DNA of 64,000 nt from Paenibacillus sp. LHD-117 (GTDB lineage: Bacteria; Bacillota; Bacilli; Paenibacillales; Paenibacillaceae), in contig NZ_JAVFVT010000039.1 in NCBI RefSeq assembly GCF_030929555.1, forward strand, positions 1 through 64,000. The letters run 5' to 3'. Of this stretch, positions 1-9,441 are shown piece after piece; positions within the stretch are counted from its first letter, which is position 1; each line of letters starts with the position of its first letter. The position numbers were made by a program, and so were the translations under genes. Below the pieces are notes generated by a model, which was given only the letters and a program-made list of their open reading frames with translations, was not told the DNA's origin and did no database searches.

Positions 1-120
1 GCTGCCCTGGGCGATCCGGAGGGGCGCCAGGGCCGGCGCAGCTGCCCTGGGCGATCCGGAGGGGCGCCAGGGCCGGCGCAGCTGCCCTGGGCGATCCGGA
101 GGGGCGCCAGGGCCGGCGCG
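1..120. repeat. 40-bp GC-rich tandem repeat, three copies
   Basis: Three consecutive 40-bp units at 1-40, 41-80 and 81-120 are identical except for the last base. Each unit holds an inverted CCCTGG/CCAGGG pair plus GGCGCC and GCCGGC palindromes, so single strands could form a short hairpin per unit. The array probably continues beyond the left window edge. It is GC-rich like the other islands in this window but has a different unit and lacks the CACCAGGAACG core. No coding frame is credible. Confidence 0.9.
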
Positions 121-185
121 CCGGCCTTCTTTGTGAGCGAAGCGAATGCTTTGGGTGCCGTCGACGGAATACGTGCGAAAATGTC

Positions 186-214
186 GGGCCTTATTCCGAG
201 TCGGATAAGGGCCG
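186..214. other. Near-perfect inverted repeat in the upstream region of the SLH operon
   Basis: GGGCCTTATTCC and GGATAAGGGCC face each other around a short GAGTC-type loop. No T-run follows on either strand, so it is not a standard terminator. It lies in the 121-458 stretch, where I see no gene. It could be an operator, an RNA structure, or the edge of the tandem array to its left. Confidence 0.5.
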
Positions 215-458
215 GCTATTTGAGCCGTGTGGAGTCGAGAAAGAAGGAGTATTGAAAATACGAGTACTTTCTAAGGCACCAAGTCGATCTTGTATTTAGC
301 TCTACTATTGGTTTTATAGGTAGTCTGATATAGGCTTTTAACCTAGTTATCATACAGGTTTTTTAGTCCTTATTCATCATGTTATTTGCGGAAGTTCAGC
401 TGTAGGATTTTCGACCTAAAATAGCTACAATATTACCGATAATATAGTATTCAAACCA

Positions 459-488
459 TGGACAAAAGTACCTAATTTGGTATATAAT
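459..488 (+). promoter_or_regulatory. Candidate sigma-A promoter of the SLH operon
   Basis: TGGACA at 459-464 and TATAAT at 483-488 are separated by 18 bp. A TG dinucleotide just upstream of the -10 makes it extended. Transcription would begin near 495 and lead into the three plus-strand surface genes. Confidence 0.6.
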
Positions 489-624
489 ATATGTAGTAAT
501 TTATGGAGTTATTTGTATCTTATTTATGGTCATCACGGAGGGGAGCATACGTATATTTAGTACAATTTGTAAGCCGAAAAGGAAGAGAGAAACCTACTTA
601 TATCAACTTGAAAGGATGTCCAAA

Positions 625-1575
625 ATGAACCGAAAAATTCTATCTTTGATGATTGCGATCTGCTTGATTACGAGCCTGATCCCCATTGCTGCTACCGCCA
701 AAGAAGAAGTTAAAATCACAAAGACTTTCGAACTAACCAATGCCGTTGACTATATCTCGTTCACTCTCGAAGGTTTTGATGGTGAATTTGCCTCAGTCAT
801 GACAATTCCGGGGGGGAACAAAATTAGCAGCTCGAAGAGCAACAAGATCGTCAATGGAGATAAAACCTATTGGTCGAACAACTACATATTGAAGCCAGCC
901 CCCAAAGGAAAATACGTTTTTGAAATTACAGCTCCAAAGAGTTCTTATTACAACCTCGTAGTAGACATCCCATTGTTCAGCGATATCGCTACGCACTGGG
1001 CAAAGGATGCCATTACAGATTATGTACGAAAGGGAGTTATTAACGGGTACGGCAATGGTCGTTTCGGCCCCGATGATGATGTTACTGGTCAAGCCCTGAT
1101 TAAAATGGCTGTGCTTGCCTTAACCGAAGAACTTCCAAACGGGATGAGCCAGTGGAAAAAAGAATTTCGCTGGAAGGTAGCAAACGAGGATATTAGCACT
1201 GAAATGGGCTGGCAAGAGTACAAGTTCGTAGCCAACCCCGGAGAACATTGGTCACAGCCCTATACAGCTGCTGCCAATGATGTTGGAATTAGCACTAATT
1301 GGAGTGAAAGCCAACTTAGCAAGTCTTTTAAGCGTAAAGATGTGGCGCTGCTTGTGGCGAACATTATGAGTCTCGTCAATTCAAAGGAAACACCTAATCC
1401 AACTGCATATAACGATTTGGCAGCTCTTAATGCCGAGTACAAAAAAGCGATTGGACTCGTTAGCAGCAGCGCCATTTTTAACGGTTACCCGGATGGCTAC
1501 TTCAGACCTGAAGCCGTCGTAACCCGTGCGGAAACAGTAAAAATTCTGTCGAGACTTGATGGCTATTTGCAATAA
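625..1575 (+). CDS. Secreted S-layer homology (SLH) domain protein, 316 aa
   Basis: The start at 625 follows AAAGGA at 611-616 with an 8-nt spacer and opens directly into a signal peptide (MNRKILSLMIAIC..., probable cleavage after ATA near residue 25). A longer in-frame extension upstream has no signal sequence or ribosome site. SLH-like segments lie at about residues 118-166 (FSDIATHW ... GYGNGRFGPDD), a divergent one near 205-255, and about 266-312 (GYPDGYFRPE ... TRAE). Three SLH repeats normally anchor a protein to pyruvylated secondary cell-wall polymer. The short region before the repeats has no recognisable enzyme domain. It is first of a three-gene operon, 18 bp before the next gene. 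Confidence 0.88.
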   Translation: MNRKILSLMIAICLITSLIPIAATAKEEVKITKTFELTNAVDYISFTLEGFDGEFASVMTIPGGNKISSSKSNKIVNGDKTYWSNNYILKPAPKGKYVFEITAPKSSYYNLVVDIPLFSDIATHWAKDAITDYVRKGVINGYGNGRFGPDDDVTGQALIKMAVLALTEELPNGMSQWKKEFRWKVANEDISTEMGWQEYKFVANPGEHWSQPYTAAANDVGISTNWSESQLSKSFKRKDVALLVANIMSLVNSKETPNPTAYNDLAALNAEYKKAIGLVSSSAIFNGYPDGYFRPEAVVTRAETVKILSRLDGYLQ

Positions 1576-1593
1576 TTTGAGGAGGAATGAAAA

Positions 1594-2859
1594 ATGAAAA
1601 ATCAAATTTCTCGTTTGTTAATCGCAATCATTACAGTAAGCCTGACTCTTCAGTTAGGAGTATTTAGTGCTTCGGCTGCTGAGAATACAAAATTGCCATT
1701 TAACGATATTTCCAATCACTGGGCTAAGGATAATATCCTCAAAGCTTACGAAAGTGGGTTGGTAGACGGTTTTCCAGACGGAACATTCCGTCCAGACGAC
1801 ATCGTACAAGCGGATCAGTTCATTGTCATGATGCTCCGTGCTCATAGTGTTACCCAAAACGGGAAAACGGAGTTTGACCCATCTTGGTATAAATACCTGA
1901 AGGAATGGCAGCCTGCGTACTTGAACAAAATTATGGTCACAGTCTATCAGCAAAATTTTAAATTTCAACAAGCTACAACGGGCTATTGGGCGAAGCCATT
2001 TATTGATTTTATTTACGAGACTCCGTTTATTTATAGCGACGACACCGTTTTCCCAAAGAATTATGACCTATATAAGAAGCAAATCAAAAGAGAGCAAGCT
2101 TCCTACCTACTGGGACTATGGTTTGATGCGTTTGAAACATCCTATCAAATTCAATATAAGAATTTCGTACTGAGCAAAGCGGATATCAAGGATATTAAAT
2201 CATTCGGCTTGAATGAGAGTACCTACCTTGGTCAAATTCTTATTTCAGGTCTTATGAATGGCTATCCGAACAAATACTTTTACCCTAAACGGTATGTTAC
2301 TAGAGCCGAAGCATTGACGATGGTGCTCCGTTTGAGAGATGCAAGTCTACGGCAGCCGTTTAAACCTAGTCTCACTGGTCAGCACTATATTGAGCAAGAT
2401 GGGCAAGTTTATTTGTTTAGCGACAAGTTCAAACATGATACCTATAAAAAATTTATTGAGCTGTCTCAATTGCATGTTAAATCGGGGTATGTGGCTCAAG
2501 ATTCTGCTAGTATAGTTTCAATTTATAAATCAAAAGATGATTATGACAAGTATATTTTCATGACCAAAATGATGAGATTCGAAGACAGGCCCGACGATGA
2601 GGTAACGGCTTTCGTTGGAGATGATACAGACAGGACGATCGGCATTAGCTTCCCAGAATTATCGAAATTCACAAATAGCAAACCTTATTTGAACGCTCTT
2701 TATGAATTGCTGGCTGGTAAAGGAAAAGGCGTAGAGCTAAAGAGCAAGGTTGATGGATTTATTAGTAAAAACTCTCCAGAAACTGAATTCACAGTGAACA
2801 ACAAAAAATTCAGATTTTTCACATCTGGAAATCGGGCTTGGATCTCACTCTCCTACTAA
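1594..2859 (+). CDS. Secreted SLH-domain protein with C-terminal unknown domain, 421 aa
   Basis: A GAGGAGGAA ribosome site precedes ATG at 1594. The signal peptide ends around FSASAAE. SLH repeat 1 is at about residues 36-82 (FNDISNHWAKD ... GFPDGTFRPDD). A divergent repeat 2 is near 130-170. Repeat 3 is near 196-248 (GYPNKYFYPKRYVTRAE). Residues 250-421 form an alpha/beta-looking domain that I do not recognise. The SLH repeats are amino-terminal here but carboxy-terminal in the preceding gene. The pair may anchor the large secreted protein encoded next. Confidence 0.88.
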   Translation: MKNQISRLLIAIITVSLTLQLGVFSASAAENTKLPFNDISNHWAKDNILKAYESGLVDGFPDGTFRPDDIVQADQFIVMMLRAHSVTQNGKTEFDPSWYKYLKEWQPAYLNKIMVTVYQQNFKFQQATTGYWAKPFIDFIYETPFIYSDDTVFPKNYDLYKKQIKREQASYLLGLWFDAFETSYQIQYKNFVLSKADIKDIKSFGLNESTYLGQILISGLMNGYPNKYFYPKRYVTRAEALTMVLRLRDASLRQPFKPSLTGQHYIEQDGQVYLFSDKFKHDTYKKFIELSQLHVKSGYVAQDSASIVSIYKSKDDYDKYIFMTKMMRFEDRPDDEVTAFVGDDTDRTIGISFPELSKFTNSKPYLNALYELLAGKGKGVELKSKVDGFISKNSPETEFTVNNKKFRFFTSGNRAWISLSY

Positions 2860-2882
2860 AAATAATAAGAAGGTGAACTTGA

Positions 2883-5800
2883 ATGCGTAAGCGCGGTAAG
2901 AAATTTGCTTTGCTTTTACTGGTTACTTATCTCCTTTCTTTTACCGAATTCATTCCTTTCGAATGGTTCTCGATTGATTCCGCAAGCGCAGCTCCATCAA
3001 CTGTGAATGGACATCAAAATTCATGTAAATATGATCCTATCAATGATGGTCCCATTCCTTCACACGTGAAGCCATGCTCGACCAATGGCTTTAAGTTTAA
3101 TTCAAAATATTATTACAAAACGTGGGTACTTAGTAGCGAGCCGTATAAAACGGCTCCTCCACGTAATCTCGTCGTATATGGTGACATCGATTCAGTAGGG
3201 GATATTCAAGATTTCAAAAAGGGATGGCAGCCAGATGGGCCTAGCTCCAAAATCCTTACTGAAGGGCACTTCTATGCATACAGCCCAAATGATGGTGGCA
3301 TGACGTTTGGTGAATACCGCTATCTAGGATTTACCCAAGACGGAAATCTCTTCTCCAATATTCATTTTATTATCGATTCGGATTCAGGTAATAAGTTATC
3401 ATCCAAGCACTGGGTCTACAGGCCATGGGAACAACTACCATCTTGGTATGAAAGAAAGCCTGCTACACCAGGAGCTGTTTATAATCGCGACAGAAACGTA
3501 ACCGACGATAAATTCCGAAATATTCGTGATTATCTGAAGGAGGCGCTGAGTTTTAAGATTACTCAAGGCGTCAAATATGCTGATCGTTATAATGTGTTAT
3601 CTGGCGTAGAAGACCAAGACCCTCGCTTGTATATGTCTATTGAACAAGCTCCTTCAACGCGTGAAAAGGGTTCAGGCACCATGTATCACTATAGCTGGGA
3701 AACACATTCCCTTTGGTATCATACTTACACATTGCCAAAATTAGACGATACGCCAAAAATACCTGTTCCTACCGTTTGCGTTGCTCAACCCGTTGATAAC
3801 AAACCCGTCCAGATTGGGAAAAGCAATAAAGTGAGCGTCCAGGTGAAGGTCCTCGGTACACTTCAGGATGAACTTTTCTATGGTGATCCCTATAATATGT
3901 TCTCCATGTATACGCGCGATGACATCAAATACTGGCGTTTGGATATGCAAGATAAAGCAAGCGGTACGTACAAGCAGCTCTCGTCTCAGAATGCAAAAGA
4001 TGGCGTGATTGTGAAGGATAACAAAGCTTCGGCGATCTTTACGGTAGACATTGATCTCAATAAGCTCGATAAATCCGATGAAAAGATGTGGAAGTTTAAG
4101 ACGAATGCCGGTGCGTTTGCCATTTATTATAATCATACGACCAGCAAGCCGGCGCTCTCTTATCAATATTGCAACGTAGAAGTTAACGTCCAGCCTACCG
4201 AAAAATCCACGATGCAAAGCGATTTCGGCGTTGTGGAGACCATTCAGTTCGAGAAAAAATCATCGTTCGTTAATGAAATGGTTGGCTACCAGGATTTTTC
4301 ATACGGCAAAGAAGTCGATTACTACGACTTCGAAATCATTTCCGAATCTGACGGAACAAAACAAACCCGTAAATTCGATCCTGCTATTCCTGAAGTGAAA
4401 GCACCAAAGACCGGGTATCTGGATCAAGCGGCGGTTAACAACTTCCTGTATAGCTTCATGTCATCTAAATTCATAGGGGAGGAAATAACCGGCACGACGG
4501 CGATACAAAAGACATTTTTTATTAAGCAAACCATCGTTGATAAGGATTCAACGGTTAATAACAAGTCAGAACGGGTTCGTAATGTAACGGTCATCCATAC
4601 CCCGATTCCAGGCTGTAAACCTGATGATCCCAGTCTACTGACACCGAAACAATTCATTACTCCTAAATCCGATTGGCCACTAGATTGGTATGATGTCGTA
4701 CCGTTCCCGGTCACCGATGCGCCGCCAGATTTGGTTCCGACAAAGAGCTGCGAAACCCCAGCTGACTACAGTGAATTCTCCAAAGAAGTGTTCATTGACG
4801 GAAAACGTGTTGATGCTGACGCGTTCTACGCTGGAGACTACGTGTTTGGAGAAGATCAAGCTGGCCTTCGTGAAGTTACAGCCACTTTTACTGCTCCGGA
4901 CGGATCCGTGTCGCATAAAACCATGTTTGTTGTTGTGCATCCAACGAAACCGAATGTTGCCATCAAACTGGAGGGCCTTTACAAGCAGAATCGTACGATG
5001 AAAGCTATCGATTACTCGGCTGAGACAAACGATCCTTGGGTGGAGGAGCGTGCTCCGCTAGAGATTACATCATTTAGCTTTGTAAAAGGGAATGACCCTA
5101 ATTTAAAATGCCGAACCGGGTACTGCGAAACCAATCTCTCTGAAAAAATGTTTCTTTACAAGAAGCCCGGTAACTATCAAATAAGCATAGCCGCTAAACG
5201 GGTCATTAATTACGATGGCGGCTCAATTACGCGCTATTCGGATCCTTATGTTGTCGATTATCAGATCTTGCCCGATCATAAGCCGGCCATCGCCGCTCAG
5301 GTATACACGCCGCAAGGAAGTAGGCTCGACGAGCTGCAGCTGTATTACGATGTTGAAAGTACGGATGGCGATTTTGTATCTGAGAAGCAGCTAAAGGTCT
5401 ATTATGATTCCAACAATGATGGAACCTTTGACAAGCTGGTTTATGAAACAGAGGACGATATCACGGCTCTTCCTAAATTTGAACAGCTTGGACAGTATGA
5501 GATTGTTGTAGATGCCAAGGAAGGAACGGATCAGGACCGTCTCATGGAGTTCATTAGCCCGGCAGATGATCAGAAGCACCAGATCCGAGCCTACTTCTTC
5601 ATAGACAATTATGCACCGACAAGTGATCTTTATTTGGATGTGCCAAATCAAAAGGCCGATATGGACGTTTATTTCATGCTCGATCAGAATTTGAAGCAAA
5701 GTTCTGCCGATTATGTCCGCTATAATAAAGTCACATTGACGAATGCATTTAATACAGCAAATATGATAGCGAACATTGGCATTTGGGACATGAAAACCTA

Positions 5801-8276
5801 TATCGACGATCAGTCTGCCAGCACAAGCAGCAGTACGGGCTCTTCTTATCCACCAAGCTCCATATCTTATAGTTCAAATGGATATTCGGGCACACTTAGT
5901 CGAACGAGCGTTTCTAATAGCCCGTATCAACAGGACAATGGCAAGTACGTGAAAGTCACCGATTCCATGACCGGTACTGATACCTGTGGTCATACGAAAA
6001 ACTATTCTTATGATTCTAAGGGCAACTATTCCGTAACCTACGATAGCGGCGGCTGTCCTTCCTCCGTGGGCTATAGCAGCGGTGGTTACTCAGGTACTTT
6101 AAGCCGAACAGGTGAATCGGGTAGTGGTTGTCCGAGTAAAAGCACGCCTGGAAGTTCGTGTACCGGAAGTTGGACTGCATATTATTCGGGAACTGTAACT
6201 AGAACAAGGGATGTTTGGCAATCTAACTGGGTCACTTATGACAGCTACACCGGTTTTTATAGCGGTACGATCCATAAACCGATTCGGCAGCCCTATGACA
6301 CATCGTACATGAGAGCCGTACCGACGAAATATATCATCTATATTTCAGATTCGACAGTCTCTCAATTGCCAGATCTCCAGAATGTCATGCAGAAGCACAA
6401 TGCGTATTTAATACTGGTTGGGTCCAGCGATATCCAACCTCAAATGACGCACGATAAGTACATCGCAAATGATGCCGCTATTGAACAAGTCATGGATAAG
6501 GTGATTTCCTATATCGCAGAGAGCAATCCGGCAAATCCGAAACTGCTACGCTTAGTCGGAGAAAATATCGAAACGGTCACGGCCACGTTTGATGCGGAGA
6601 GCGATTCTCTTCCGATTAGCAACAGTCAACTCCAGATAATCCAGGATCCCAACTATTACGACAACTCGCTTGGCTTCGATTCCTGGAGTGGTAAACTGCT
6701 AATATCGGACAAAAACTCTGCCAATTGGCGGCCGTATCAATCCAACGTGACACTAAATAAACCAGGCAAATATCAATTCATTCGTCGGACCAAAGACGTT
6801 CCAAGTACGGATCCTAATTTCGCCATGTACGGCTATTATTCCAACGAATCGGCTATCGATGTTTTTGTCCATCGAAAACCGATCGCGGATGTCACGCTAG
6901 ACTTTGATTATGTTCCTGCATCCAACACGTACAAATCGACATGGGTCGATTTGAGCTATGACCTGGATCATAACATTACTCGCGCGGCAACGGATCGAGG
7001 AATTCAGGCACGTAGCATTAAACTTACAAACCAGGGCACGGGCGAAGTATTTACACGAATACCTACCGAGCTGCCTCCAGGAAGCTACTTGCTTGATTAT
7101 ATGGCGCAGGATATCGAAGGGGTTTGGTCCGATCCTATCCAACGAACCTATGTACTGCCAGATACCGTTCCTGTTCAGTTTAAATCGAATCTGAGGACAC
7201 AATATAGCGGCTTTTCCATAAATAGCGTGCCGGCAAGCGAGAATATTGTGGCAGATCAACTTTGGACCAGGTATCCGTATTCAATATCTTTGCAAATGAC
7301 GATGGGCAGCATCCTATCCAGGTCGGTTCCGTACTACACGGGAACGAAGACTGGAAACGACATCAACTGGAGCAATGAGACCTTTACGATTCCAAACACG
7401 ACACCTGATGGCCTGTACACCTTCCGGATTCGTGCAAATGGATCCGTAGCAGGTTCGTATGCTGAGAATACTTACAGCGTTCGTGTCGTGACTCCAATTA
7501 ATTTGACTGGCCAAATTAACACGTTAACTGCCTCAAAAAATGTCACCTCGTTAGTAAAGGGAGACACGTATGAGCTTCAGGCCGGTACGACAAAATATCC
7601 AGATGCAAGTGTGAACAGCAATGCCACACAGGTTACCATTTTTAAAGGAACGGCTTATCAGCAGATCGTAAATCTGACCTCCACGACTAACAGCACGACT
7701 GGATACGGTTCGAAGACATGGAATAGGACATTTACTGTTGGAAATATTCCTCAAGGCAGCTACACATTTGAATGGCGCTCGAGGACACCGAATGGCAATG
7801 TTGAGACCGTTACAAAGACAATCGAGGTCGTCAACCAAAACTTCCAAGTAATCGATGTGTTGCCTGATGTTGAATACTATGTGCCAGACATCGATAAACC
7901 GGATCAAAAGTATTTCATTGTTGGTAAGGAAGGCGTCGCCTCGTATGATGTGAATGTTCGCGTAAGTAAGCCTCTAGGTGGCGGTAGCAATAATGTCACT
8001 GTAAGGCTTACGGTGGAAGGGTACAATAAAACCGTGGTCTTAGAGAAAGTCGTCAATGTTGGATCTAGCGTGACGACGGTTACCTTCGAAGATATCCCTA
8101 ACATTACAGAAGACGAGTTACGAGCCTACCAAACTGATAAGGGGAAAATGCGATATTCTACCTTGCGGTTTACGGCAGAACTAATTTCCGGCGGTTCAGA
8201 AACGACCATGACGGATAACATCAAGAAAAACTCGATCTTCACCGGTGAAAAAATCAACTCTCAACTGATTGACTAA
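2883..8276 (+). CDS. Very large secreted multidomain surface protein, 1797 aa, with an interrupted vWA-like domain
   Basis: The signal peptide is lysine/arginine-rich with a hydrophobic core and cleaves near SASAAP. The body is beta-rich, with Ig/PKD-like segments but no SLH repeat. Around residue 927 MDVYFMLDQN resembles the first strand and a degenerate MIDAS of a von Willebrand A domain. This is followed by a Ser/Tyr/Gly/Cys-rich insertion (about 978-1137) with repeated GYSGTLSRT-type motifs. The fold seems to resume at about 1148-1215 (KYIIYISDSTVSQL ... YLILVGSSD). It ends 4 bp before a strong terminator and is 23 bp downstream of the second SLH gene. A cell-surface adhesive or structural role is inferred. 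No catalytic motif was seen. Confidence 0.8.
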   Translation: MRKRGKKFALLLLVTYLLSFTEFIPFEWFSIDSASAAPSTVNGHQNSCKYDPINDGPIPSHVKPCSTNGFKFNSKYYYKTWVLSSEPYKTAPPRNLVVYGDIDSVGDIQDFKKGWQPDGPSSKILTEGHFYAYSPNDGGMTFGEYRYLGFTQDGNLFSNIHFIIDSDSGNKLSSKHWVYRPWEQLPSWYERKPATPGAVYNRDRNVTDDKFRNIRDYLKEALSFKITQGVKYADRYNVLSGVEDQDPRLYMSIEQAPSTREKGSGTMYHYSWETHSLWYHTYTLPKLDDTPKIPVPTVCVAQPVDNKPVQIGKSNKVSVQVKVLGTLQDELFYGDPYNMFSMYTRDDIKYWRLDMQDKASGTYKQLSSQNAKDGVIVKDNKASAIFTVDIDLNKLDKSDEKMWKFKTNAGAFAIYYNHTTSKPALSYQYCNVEVNVQPTEKSTMQSDFGVVETIQFEKKSSFVNEMVGYQDFSYGKEVDYYDFEIISESDGTKQTRKFDPAIPEVKAPKTGYLDQAAVNNFLYSFMSSKFIGEEITGTTAIQKTFFIKQTIVDKDSTVNNKSERVRNVTVIHTPIPGCKPDDPSLLTPKQFITPKSDWPLDWYDVVPFPVTDAPPDLVPTKSCETPADYSEFSKEVFIDGKRVDADAFYAGDYVFGEDQAGLREVTATFTAPDGSVSHKTMFVVVHPTKPNVAIKLEGLYKQNRTMKAIDYSAETNDPWVEERAPLEITSFSFVKGNDPNLKCRTGYCETNLSEKMFLYKKPGNYQISIAAKRVINYDGGSITRYSDPYVVDYQILPDHKPAIAAQVYTPQGSRLDELQLYYDVESTDGDFVSEKQLKVYYDSNNDGTFDKLVYETEDDITALPKFEQLGQYEIVVDAKEGTDQDRLMEFISPADDQKHQIRAYFFIDNYAPTSDLYLDVPNQKADMDVYFMLDQNLKQSSADYVRYNKVTLTNAFNTANMIANIGIWDMKTYIDDQSASTSSSTGSSYPPSSISYSSNGYSGTLSRTSVSNSPYQQDNGKYVKVTDSMTGTDTCGHTKNYSYDSKGNYSVTYDSGGCPSSVGYSSGGYSGTLSRTGESGSGCPSKSTPGSSCTGSWTAYYSGTVTRTRDVWQSNWVTYDSYTGFYSGTIHKPIRQPYDTSYMRAVPTKYIIYISDSTVSQLPDLQNVMQKHNAYLILVGSSDIQPQMTHDKYIANDAAIEQVMDKVISYIAESNPANPKLLRLVGENIETVTATFDAESDSLPISNSQLQIIQDPNYYDNSLGFDSWSGKLLISDKNSANWRPYQSNVTLNKPGKYQFIRRTKDVPSTDPNFAMYGYYSNESAIDVFVHRKPIADVTLDFDYVPASNTYKSTWVDLSYDLDHNITRAATDRGIQARSIKLTNQGTGEVFTRIPTELPPGSYLLDYMAQDIEGVWSDPIQRTYVLPDTVPVQFKSNLRTQYSGFSINSVPASENIVADQLWTRYPYSISLQMTMGSILSRSVPYYTGTKTGNDINWSNETFTIPNTTPDGLYTFRIRANGSVAGSYAENTYSVRVVTPINLTGQINTLTASKNVTSLVKGDTYELQAGTTKYPDASVNSNATQVTIFKGTAYQQIVNLTSTTNSTTGYGSKTWNRTFTVGNIPQGSYTFEWRSRTPNGNVETVTKTIEVVNQNFQVIDVLPDVEYYVPDIDKPDQKYFIVGKEGVASYDVNVRVSKPLGGGSNNVTVRLTVEGYNKTVVLEKVVNVGSSVTTVTFEDIPNITEDELRAYQTDKGKMRYSTLRFTAELISGGSETTMTDNIKKNSIFTGEKINSQLID

Positions 8277-8280
8277 AGTT

Positions 8281-8313
8281 AAAGAGCCCAGGTCAAAATG
8301 ACCTGGGCTCTTT
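8281..8313 (+). terminator. Intrinsic terminator of the SLH operon
   Basis: A perfect 15-bp stem (AAAGAGCCCAGGTCA at 8281-8295, its complement at 8299-8313) with a 3-nt AAA loop ends in TTT. It lies immediately after the 1797-aa gene and directly abuts the GC-rich repeat island on its right. Confidence 0.9.
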
Positions 8314-9320
8314 GCGCTCCGCTTTAAATACGCAGGAACTGCTGGCCGACGTCGCCGCGGCCGGCACCTGAAGCACAATCGCCGCCGGCGTGACGTTCCT
8401 CGTGCGCGGCCGGGTGTGGCCATCGATCGCGGCGCAGCTGTCTGCCGGCGGCGGATCCGGAAAAGCAGCTGATCGGCGTCGCCGCGGCCGGCTTCTACAG
8501 CACGATCGCCTCCAGCGCGTCGTTCCTGGTGCACGGCCGGGCGTGGCCATCGATCGCGAAGCTGCTACGCGTCGCCGGCGGATCCGGAGGAGGGGGCTGT
8601 TGGCCAACGTCAACGCGGCTGCTCCTGCAGCACGATCCCCGGCTCGAGACGTTCCTTGTGCGCGGCCGGGTATGGCAGACATCGTGGAGTTGTTGCACGC
8701 AGCCGGCGGATCCGGAGCGTAGCTGTTGGCCATCGTCGACGTGGCTACTCTTGCAGGAGCTCGCCGGCTCGAGACGTTCCTGGTGCGCGGCCGGAGATGG
8801 CCAGCCATCGTGGAGCTGCTGCACAGAGCCGGAGCGTAGCTGTTGGCCATCGTCGACGCGGCTACTCCTGCAGGAGCTTGCCCGCTCGAGACGTTCCTGG
8901 TGCGTGGCCGGGTATGGCCAGCGATCGTGGAGCAGCTGCACGCAGCCGGCGGATCCGAGCGCAGCTGTTGGCCATCGTCGACGCGGCTACTCCTGCAGGA
9001 GCTTGCCCGCTCGAGACGTTCCTGGTGCGTGGCCGGGTATGGCCAGCGATCGAGGAGCAGCTGCACGCAGCCGGCGGATCCGAGCGCAGCTGTTGGCCAT
9101 CGTCGACGCGGCTACTCCTGCAGAAGCCGGCTCAAGACGTCCTGGTGCGCGGCCGGGCATGGCCAGCGATCGAGAAGCAGTTACGCATCGCCGGCGCGCG
9201 TCGAGCTGCAGAAGCATGCGGCGGCCGCGATCCTGAAGCGTAACCGGCAGTGCGAGCAATCCAGAAGCAGCTGCGCATCACCGGCACCCGTTGAGCTGCA
9301 GAACCGTGAAGTGCCACGCT
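8314..9320 (-). repeat. GC-rich palindrome-dense repeat island B, ~125-bp units
   Basis: The shared core CACCAGGAACG reads on the minus strand (CGTTCCTGGTG on plus). Cores or variants begin at 8394, 8521, 8650, 8775, 8892, 9017 and 9138, giving spacings of 127, 129, 125, 117, 125 and 121 bp. Units at about 8838-8962 and 8963-9087 are nearly identical. Each unit strings together palindromes such as GGATCC, GCCGGC, CTGCAG, CTCGAG, GTCGAC, TGGCCA, CGATCG and CAGCTG. The unit length is not a multiple of three, so the long GC-rich open frames are not coding. The island lies between two convergent transcription units. The last ~120 bp before the replication gene (9321-9441) is ordinary AT-richer sequence with a weak hairpin near 9414-9434. 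Confidence 0.9.
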
Positions 9321-9441
9321 AGAACCTAAAGGCTACAAGCATAAAAAATACGAGTCCCATACGTAGAGGTAATGTTGATAACGAAAACCACGTTACCCAC
9401 ATAAGCTACGTTAGCGGGGGGCGGAGCTCCCCAACAAAACA

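Noticed and set aside
526-624. 33-residue N-terminal extension of the first SLH protein
   Set aside because: The extension lacks a ribosome site and would bury the signal peptide. ATG at 625 has proper spacing from AAAGGA.
8690-9090. Helical protein repeat (frame with FLVRGRVWPAIVEQLHAAGG-like segments)
   Set aside because: The frame shifts between consecutive units and contains stops in other islands. The resemblance to ankyrin- or HEAT-type helices is superficial.
8293-9322. Several long overlapping open frames on both strands in island B (and equivalents in C, D, E, F, G, H)
   Set aside because: All six frames stay open only because the DNA is very GC-rich. Repeat units are not a multiple of three, products are Arg/Ala/Ser low-complexity, and no ribosome sites or conserved domains appear.
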